A DNA stretch of 10,663 nucleotides, taken from NCBI GenBank assembly GCA_017959625.1, contig JAGDAG010000236.1, positions 1 through 10,663 on the forward strand. Direction: 5' to 3'. A program made the position numbers and the translations under genes. This DNA comes from Abditibacteriota bacterium. GTDB lineage: Bacteria > Armatimonadota > UBA5829. Positions 6,650 through 10,663 of the stretch are shown here, in pieces. Every line of letters starts with the position of its first letter. Position 1 is the first letter of the stretch. The notes beneath the pieces are model-generated. The model had not been told where the DNA came from. It searched no databases and worked only from the letters and a program-made list of their open reading frames with translations.

Positions 6650-7206
6650 TTGATGTTCCTTATAAACTCCGCCGTTTTTTCGGCGCAGGCCTTTATGCCC
6701 TCGTCGCTGAGATGGGTAAGGTCGTCCCCGCGGATATATCTGTTTATATCGCTGTTGACGACGCTGTAAAGGTCGTTAATGAGCACCCCCTCTTTTTTGA
6801 GAAGAGGGACCACGGCTTCGTTATACTCCGCCACCAGCCTGTTGTCGGTGATCTCGCGTTCCTCCCTCACGGGAGTGGTGGTGGCAAAGCATACCACCGG
6901 GACAAGGGTCTTCAGAAAGCGGGCTGCCCGGAGTATGTTGCCGGCGTATTCCTCTTTTCCCGAAAGAGGGCCGTCCCCCACGTTGTCGGATATGTCCCAG
7001 TTGCCGGCGTTGAAATGCGCTATGCCGCAGGCGGCTATATTCTCCCGCCAGTCCACGAATATGCCCTGCAGAAGATATTTGGAAAACCGGCAGTTGTCCT
7101 CCGGCTGCCACACCTCGTAGCCGCAGCCCAGGAGCCGGGCGGTCTCCGGCCCGTAGTTCATGCGTATGGAATCGCCCAAAAGGGCCACTTTTATTATTTT
7201 TGACAT
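6646..7206 (-). CDS. SGNH/GDSL-family hydrolase, probable carbohydrate esterase
   Basis: 186 residues. The start at ATG 7206 is supported by GAGGTG six bases upstream and because GDS then falls at residues 11-13, as usual for this family; the frame is open further upstream, but that would run through the promoter. Block I is LLGDSIR with Ser13 as nucleophile. FNAGNWDI (65-72) carries the oxyanion-hole Asn/Gly, FATTTPV (107-113) is typical of the DSIRxxY subgroup, and GDDLTHLSDEG (160-170) carries the catalytic Asp162 and His165. Family members remove acetyl or other acyl groups from sugars, lipids or small molecules. There is no signal peptide or membrane segment, so it should work in the cytoplasm, unlike its two exported operon partners. 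One reading is that it deacylates imported oligosaccharides (inference). First gene of the operon, directly after the divergent promoter region, with its stop overlapping the next start. Confidence 0.88.
   Translation of the reverse strand: MSKIIKVALLGDSIRMNYGPETARLLGCGYEVWQPEDNCRFSKYLLQGIFVDWRENIAACGIAHFNAGNWDISDNVGDGPLSGKEEYAGNILRAARFLKTLVPVVCFATTTPVREEREITDNRLVAEYNEAVVPLLKKEGVLINDLYSVVNSDINRYIRGDDLTHLSDEGIKACAEKTAEFIRNIK
6655..6661 (-). promoter_or_regulatory. Ribosome binding site of the GH36-like gene within the upstream gene's 3' end
   Basis: Minus-strand AAGGAAC sits 5 bases before ATG 6649-6647, inside the last codons of the hydrolase gene. With the ATGA overlap it indicates coupled translation and fixes the start. 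Confidence 0.72.
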
Positions 7207-7237
7207 TATCGGCACCTCGCAAAGGATATCTGCAATA

Positions 7238-7266
7238 ATTATAGCACAAAAGCAGAAGGCAAAAAA
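7238..7266 (-). promoter_or_regulatory. Promoter of the three-gene operon (extended -10)
   Basis: Minus-strand TGCTATAAT (7246-7238) is a perfect -10 with the TGn extension. The -35 position (about 7266-7261) reads only TTTTTT, so the extension probably carries recognition. It predicts a short leader of about 25 bases before ATG 7206. The same TGCTATAAT string occurs in front of purA. Confidence 0.65.
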
Positions 7267-7276
7267 GGGCGCCCCG

Positions 7277-7305
7277 TTGATATTATTTGCGGTATATGCT
7301 AAACT
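7277..7305 (+). promoter_or_regulatory. Promoter of the large secreted glycosidase gene
   Basis: TTGATA (7277-7282) and TAAACT (7300-7305) are separated by 17 bp, and TGC immediately precedes the -10 (extended -10). Predicted transcription start is near 7312, giving a leader of about 75 bases. The -35 lies about 10 bp from that of the divergent operon promoter, so one bound regulator could affect both. Confidence 0.6.
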
Positions 7306-7330
7306 GGAAATATCGGAAAAGCGCAAAGCG

Positions 7331-7352
7331 CCCGGAAACCTCTGTTTCCGGG
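7331..7352 (+). promoter_or_regulatory. Leader hairpin before the large glycosidase gene
   Basis: CCCGGAAAC (7331-7339) and GTTTCCGGG (7344-7352) form a perfect 9-bp stem with a CTCT loop in the predicted 5' leader, 33 bases before the start codon. Further pairing of GCG (7328-7330) with CGC (7356-7358) is possible across a 3-nt bulge. The following ACTTTTATTCC is only partly T-rich, so it is not a textbook terminator. It could be an attenuator, an mRNA-stabilising hairpin or a DNA operator palindrome. Confidence 0.55.
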
Positions 7353-7385
7353 GCCCGCAGACTTTTATTCCACACGGAGCAAGAC

Positions 7386-10300
7386 ATGAAAACCATTCTT
7401 TTTGCTGTTTTTGCAGCCCTTCTCGCGGCGGCCTTCTCTTTGCCCGCCCCATGCGCCGACAGCGTGCTGCTGCTGACCCCGGGCGCCGAAGTTTCCTACA
7501 AGGCAGCCCTGCGGGAGGCTCTTGCCGCCTCGGGCATGGAGGTGACGGAGGCTGACCTGGATTCCGGCCTTGAGGGGCTGCTTGACCCCGAAAAGCAGGC
7601 CCTGACCGTGATCGCCGGGGCGGAGAGCATCTCTGCGGAAGGAGCCGCCCTCACGGACCGCTATCTGAAAAACGGCGGACGCCTGCTCACTCTGGGAGGC
7701 CCTGTTTTTGACACGATCCTTTACCCCCTGGAGGGAGACTGGTTCACCCGGGACGAATACCTGAAAATGCTGGCTGCCTCGGTGCCCGCATCAAAGCGGG
7801 AGGTGATACTGAACACCTCCGACCCCGGGATACTCAAACGCTATAAACGGGGCACCAACAATCCGGACGACAAGCCGGAATACACTCTGGGGGACTACGG
7901 CCTTGAGGGCAGCGCTTCCCAGCTGAGGGGAGTAGTGCCCGACCTCATAAGCTGGGAAAATATGAATTTCCCCGTAAAGCCGGCCATAAAAAAAGCCTCC
8001 GCCCTTGCCTTTTCGGCAAAAGGGGACGCAGACACAAGCTTTCTTTACGTGGAGGTCACCGACAACAAATGGTCCCGGTGGTATGCGGGAGTGCAGCTGA
8101 CGGAGGAATGGAAGCAATACGTGCTTTCGGACGCCGATTTCGTGTGGTGGCATGACAGCGCGGCTTCCGAAGCCGCCCACCCGGATCTGGGCGACCTTAT
8201 GCAGCTCACCGTAGGCTTTGCCCAGACCGGAGCGCCTATACCCTCGGGTCGCCACACCTTCTGCATCTCCGACGTGGAGCTTCTTGACACGCAGACGGCA
8301 GACGGCAGCCTTCCGGATATCTTTATCGACACGGTTTACCCCCGGGATCAGGTGTTTCGGGTGAAAAATGCCGGCAGCCTGAAGGTGTGGGGCAACCAGA
8401 TATTTGTAAAAGAGCGCCGCTACACGCTGCCCCGGGAGCTGTTTTCGTGCAGCCCCCGCCGGCAGGGCACCGGCATAAACAAAAGCCGCAGGGCAAGGTT
8501 CATTCCTCTCATAGAGGTGCTGGACGGGACCGGCTATCACTCGGGCTACGCAGCCTGGATGAACGTGTTTGCCCCGGGCGAAAACGGCAAAACGGGCATA
8601 GCGGGATGCTTTTCCGCCCAAACGGAGGATTTTTATGACGAAAACGGCATAGCCGCCGTGGCGGAAGCCGCCAAAGCCATGCTGAGCCCGGCCCTGCTTG
8701 CCGAGGGCGGCACCGACGAATATATTTATCCGAAAAAGACCGCCAAGGCCATAGAATTCGGAGGTTCCTTTTACGCCCTTGAGGAATGCCCCGACGAGAT
8801 CACGGTAAAAACCACTCTCCTGAGCGGAGACCGCCCGGTGGCTGTAACGGAGCAGAAAAAGCCGGCCGGCACGGGGCCCGGCTCTGTTTCGGTGTCGGAA
8901 AAATACGTTCTGAAGGGAACGTATCCGGACAGAGCTGTCACCGAGCTTTTCAGGGGCGGCGCGCTGGCGGACCGCATCGAGCAGGACAGGCTGGTGTTCA
9001 TGGAACCCAAGGAAAAGCAATACCGCAAATTTATTACCGCGCAGGACGGAGTGTTCATGCAGGACGGAAACATAGTGAACTTTTTCGGCGTGAACTACAT
9101 GCCGTCCTCCGGGATAGCGGAGCCGGACAACAATCTGTTTGAGCACTACGTTTCCCGCGCCGCATACGATCCCGACGTGATAGCCATGGATCTTCAGAGG
9201 ATAATGGACATAGGCATGAACGCGGTATCGGTGTTCATCCACGCCGGGGCGATGGATTCCAACAATATGCTGGACCTTGTTGACCAGTGCGCAGATCTGG
9301 GGATATACGTGGATCTCTCTTTGCGTTCCGGAGGCGACCTGTTTTACGCCGACAGAGCGCAGGTGAAAAACGTGATCGACCGGCTGCAGCTGCGGGAGCT
9401 GGACAATATCATCGCCTACGACACGGTGTGGGAACCCCGCATAGGGCACTACTCTGACAACAATTATATAGGCCGCAAGGGCTGGGACGGCGACTGGGAA
9501 CGCTGGATAACGGAGCAGTACGGCTCAATAGCCCGGGCGGAAACGCTGTGGGGGACGCCGGTCCCCAGAGACGAAAACGGCAGTGTCATCGGAGTTTCCG
9601 ACGAGATGCTGCGGGACTATTCGGACAAATACGTCAAAATGGTGTCTGCCTACCGCCGCTTTATAGACGATCACGTGGCAAGGCTGTTTCTGGACACCTA
9701 CTCCTACTGGCGGGAGCAGGACCCCAACCATCTGATAAGCTTCCGTATGAGCATGTCGGGAAGCGCCCACGACAAGAGCGGCATAAAGCCCGACGATTTC
9801 TGCTACGATTTTCAGAGCCTGGCTCCGGCAGTGTCGTTTATGGCGCCCGAGGGCTACGCCCTGCAGAACAACGACAGCGACAGCATGCTGCAGGCGGGCT
9901 TTGCCAACGCCTACGCCATGTTCGCCAAGCCGGACGCCCCGGTAGTATGGAAGGAGCTGGGCAGGCATATGTGGTCGGGCTCCAACTTCAACGTGAAGCC
10001 GGTCTTTCAGGAAGAGCAGCGGGACTACTACGCAAAAACCCTTGAAAAGATGTTCCGCGCCTACACCTCGGGCGTGTACTGCTGGTTCTTTCCCGGGGGG
10101 CACAGGCTGGGCGAAAACTCGGACTACGGCATAATAGACCCCGACGGCTCGGACAGGCTGTGCACGGCGGTTTTGAGAAAATACGCCCCCATGTTCATAA
10201 ACCAGGACTTTATGCCCGCTCTGGAGAAGGTGTTCACCATAGACAGAGACGCCTCGGCAAGAGGGATCCACGGCATTTTTGAAGACCTGCTGCCAAAGCT

Positions 10301-10663
10301 GCGGGAAGCAGACGAAAACGGGGAATCCTACGGCTTCAAGACAAAGGCGGCGGCCCTGCCCGGGCTCATCAAATTCGCCGACGATCTCACCGAAGAGACC
10401 CTCAGCGGAGTCCCGGGGCCGGATCAGCCTCTGAAATACCTGAACGCCATCGTTAAATCGGTGAAAAAGGTACGCCGCGGCGCCCGAACCATGCTGCAGG
10501 CCACTGTGATAAACACCGGCCACAGCGACTGGCGGGCCAACACCGTGAAGCTGAGGCTGGGCAGCGCAGTTGTCCCCATTAAGGAGGACGTTTTCTACAT
10601 GAGGGAAGCCACGGTGGAGCTGCCCTGGACAAAGGGCGTTCTGAGGGCGGAGATAAACGGCAT
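7386..10663 (+). CDS. Very large secreted multidomain clan GH-A-type glycoside hydrolase (3' truncated)
   Basis: The frame is open from ATG 7386 (GGAG at 7376-7379) to the window edge: 1092 codons with no stop. The signal peptide is MKTILFAVFAALLAAAFSLP plus APCA, cut near residue 24; PAPC is not a good lipobox. Residues 26-115 look like an amidotransferase/flavodoxin-like domain (SVLLLTPG, NGGRLLTLGGP). Residues about 195-305 resemble a jelly-roll carbohydrate-binding domain (WYAGVQLTEEWKQYVL). A beta-sandwich lies near 455-550. A TIM barrel begins at FGVNY (567-571). TVWEPR places Glu683 as likely acid/base, followed by WDGDWERW and LWGTPVP as in GH42/GH5-type enzymes; VVWKELGRHMW places Glu857 as likely nucleophile, and FFPGG then ENSDYGIIDPDG close the barrel. 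A further beta domain starts near 1026. The GH family number and substrate cannot be fixed by eye. Divergent from the three-gene operon. Confidence 0.85.
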   Translation, partial: MKTILFAVFAALLAAAFSLPAPCADSVLLLTPGAEVSYKAALREALAASGMEVTEADLDSGLEGLLDPEKQALTVIAGAESISAEGAALTDRYLKNGGRLLTLGGPVFDTILYPLEGDWFTRDEYLKMLAASVPASKREVILNTSDPGILKRYKRGTNNPDDKPEYTLGDYGLEGSASQLRGVVPDLISWENMNFPVKPAIKKASALAFSAKGDADTSFLYVEVTDNKWSRWYAGVQLTEEWKQYVLSDADFVWWHDSAASEAAHPDLGDLMQLTVGFAQTGAPIPSGRHTFCISDVELLDTQTADGSLPDIFIDTVYPRDQVFRVKNAGSLKVWGNQIFVKERRYTLPRELFSCSPRRQGTGINKSRRARFIPLIEVLDGTGYHSGYAAWMNVFAPGENGKTGIAGCFSAQTEDFYDENGIAAVAEAAKAMLSPALLAEGGTDEYIYPKKTAKAIEFGGSFYALEECPDEITVKTTLLSGDRPVAVTEQKKPAGTGPGSVSVSEKYVLKGTYPDRAVTELFRGGALADRIEQDRLVFMEPKEKQYRKFITAQDGVFMQDGNIVNFFGVNYMPSSGIAEPDNNLFEHYVSRAAYDPDVIAMDLQRIMDIGMNAVSVFIHAGAMDSNNMLDLVDQCADLGIYVDLSLRSGGDLFYADRAQVKNVIDRLQLRELDNIIAYDTVWEPRIGHYSDNNYIGRKGWDGDWERWITEQYGSIARAETLWGTPVPRDENGSVIGVSDEMLRDYSDKYVKMVSAYRRFIDDHVARLFLDTYSYWREQDPNHLISFRMSMSGSAHDKSGIKPDDFCYDFQSLAPAVSFMAPEGYALQNNDSDSMLQAGFANAYAMFAKPDAPVVWKELGRHMWSGSNFNVKPVFQEEQRDYYAKTLEKMFRAYTSGVYCWFFPGGHRLGENSDYGIIDPDGSDRLCTAVLRKYAPMFINQDFMPALEKVFTIDRDASARGIHGIFEDLLPKLREADENGESYGFKTKAAALPGLIKFADDLTEETLSGVPGPDQPLKYLNAIVKSVKKVRRGARTMLQATVINTGHSDWRANTVKLRLGSAVVPIKEDVFYMREATVELPWTKGVLRAEING

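Larger units (their letters stand above)
3015..7206 (-). other. Three-gene carbohydrate operon
   Basis: SGNH hydrolase, GH36-like glycosidase and ADP-ribosylglycohydrolase-like protein are on one strand with a 4-base overlap and a 14-base gap, and one promoter candidate lies before the first gene. Two of the three products carry signal peptides. No transporter, regulator or sugar kinase lies inside. Co-transcription is inferred from the spacing. Confidence 0.85.

Noticed and set aside
4883..6769. 628-codon plus-strand open frame opposite the GH36-like gene
   Set aside because: Antisense shadow. The minus-strand protein has a signal peptide, clan motifs, a ribosome binding site and an operon overlap; the plus-strand translation is rich in Gly/Pro/His/Arg with no recognisable domain.
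7331..7366. Leader hairpin as an ordinary terminator
   Set aside because: The bases after the stem (GCCCGCAGACTTTTATT) lack an immediate U-tract, and no gene upstream on the plus strand needs one.
7207..7452. Upstream in-frame ATG (7452) for the SGNH hydrolase
   Set aside because: The extension would read through both promoters and the leader hairpin into the opposite gene, and its sequence is not protein-like; GAGGTG supports the 7206 start.
7791..9449. 552-codon minus-strand open frame, and the similar one at 9525-10523
   Set aside because: Both lie inside the large plus-strand glycosidase, whose frame is open for 1092 codons with a signal peptide and glycosidase motifs. Long antisense frames are expected from the codon bias.

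Overview
The window holds six protein genes on a moderately GC-rich bacterial chromosome, two of them cut by the window edges. I saw no RNA gene, CRISPR array, insertion sequence or long repeat. The genes use ATA (Ile) and AGG (Arg) freely, which argues against an enterobacterial source. The secreted glycosidases with MK/MI-type Sec signal peptides, the PurA variant loop GDEAKGK and the edge-truncated multi-pass protein would fit Armatimonadota, Planctomycetota/Verrucomicrobiota or deep Bacillota relatives. This placement is a guess from memory of family members and no search was done.

Left part (1-1640): the C-terminal two thirds of a multi-pass membrane protein (+) converges on purA (-). 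The gap of about 140 bp holds two strong hairpins, one ending each transcript. purA (1637-2926, -) is complete and has its own AT-rich promoter region just upstream.

Middle part (3015-7206, -): a tight three-gene operon reads right to left. It encodes an SGNH/GDSL-type hydrolase with no signal peptide, a secreted GH36-like (clan GH-D) glycoside hydrolase overlapping it by ATGA, and, 14 bp further on, a secreted ADP-ribosylglycohydrolase-fold protein with a large beta-rich insertion. No clear terminator separates the operon from the purA promoter.

Right part (7386-end, +): a very large secreted multidomain glycoside hydrolase of the clan GH-A type runs off the window (1092 residues visible). 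It is transcribed divergently from the operon. The 179-bp intergenic region carries back-to-back promoters and a perfect 9-bp hairpin in the leader of the big gene.

Taken together, 3015-10663 looks like a carbohydrate-degradation locus. Two exported glycosidases and an exported ADP-ribosylglycohydrolase-like enzyme would act outside the cytoplasm on a complex, possibly esterified glycan, and an intracellular esterase-like protein would finish products after uptake. No transporter or regulator lies in the window, so substrate and control are open. The secreted, insertion-bearing ADP-ribosylglycohydrolase locked into a glycosidase operon is the most unusual element.
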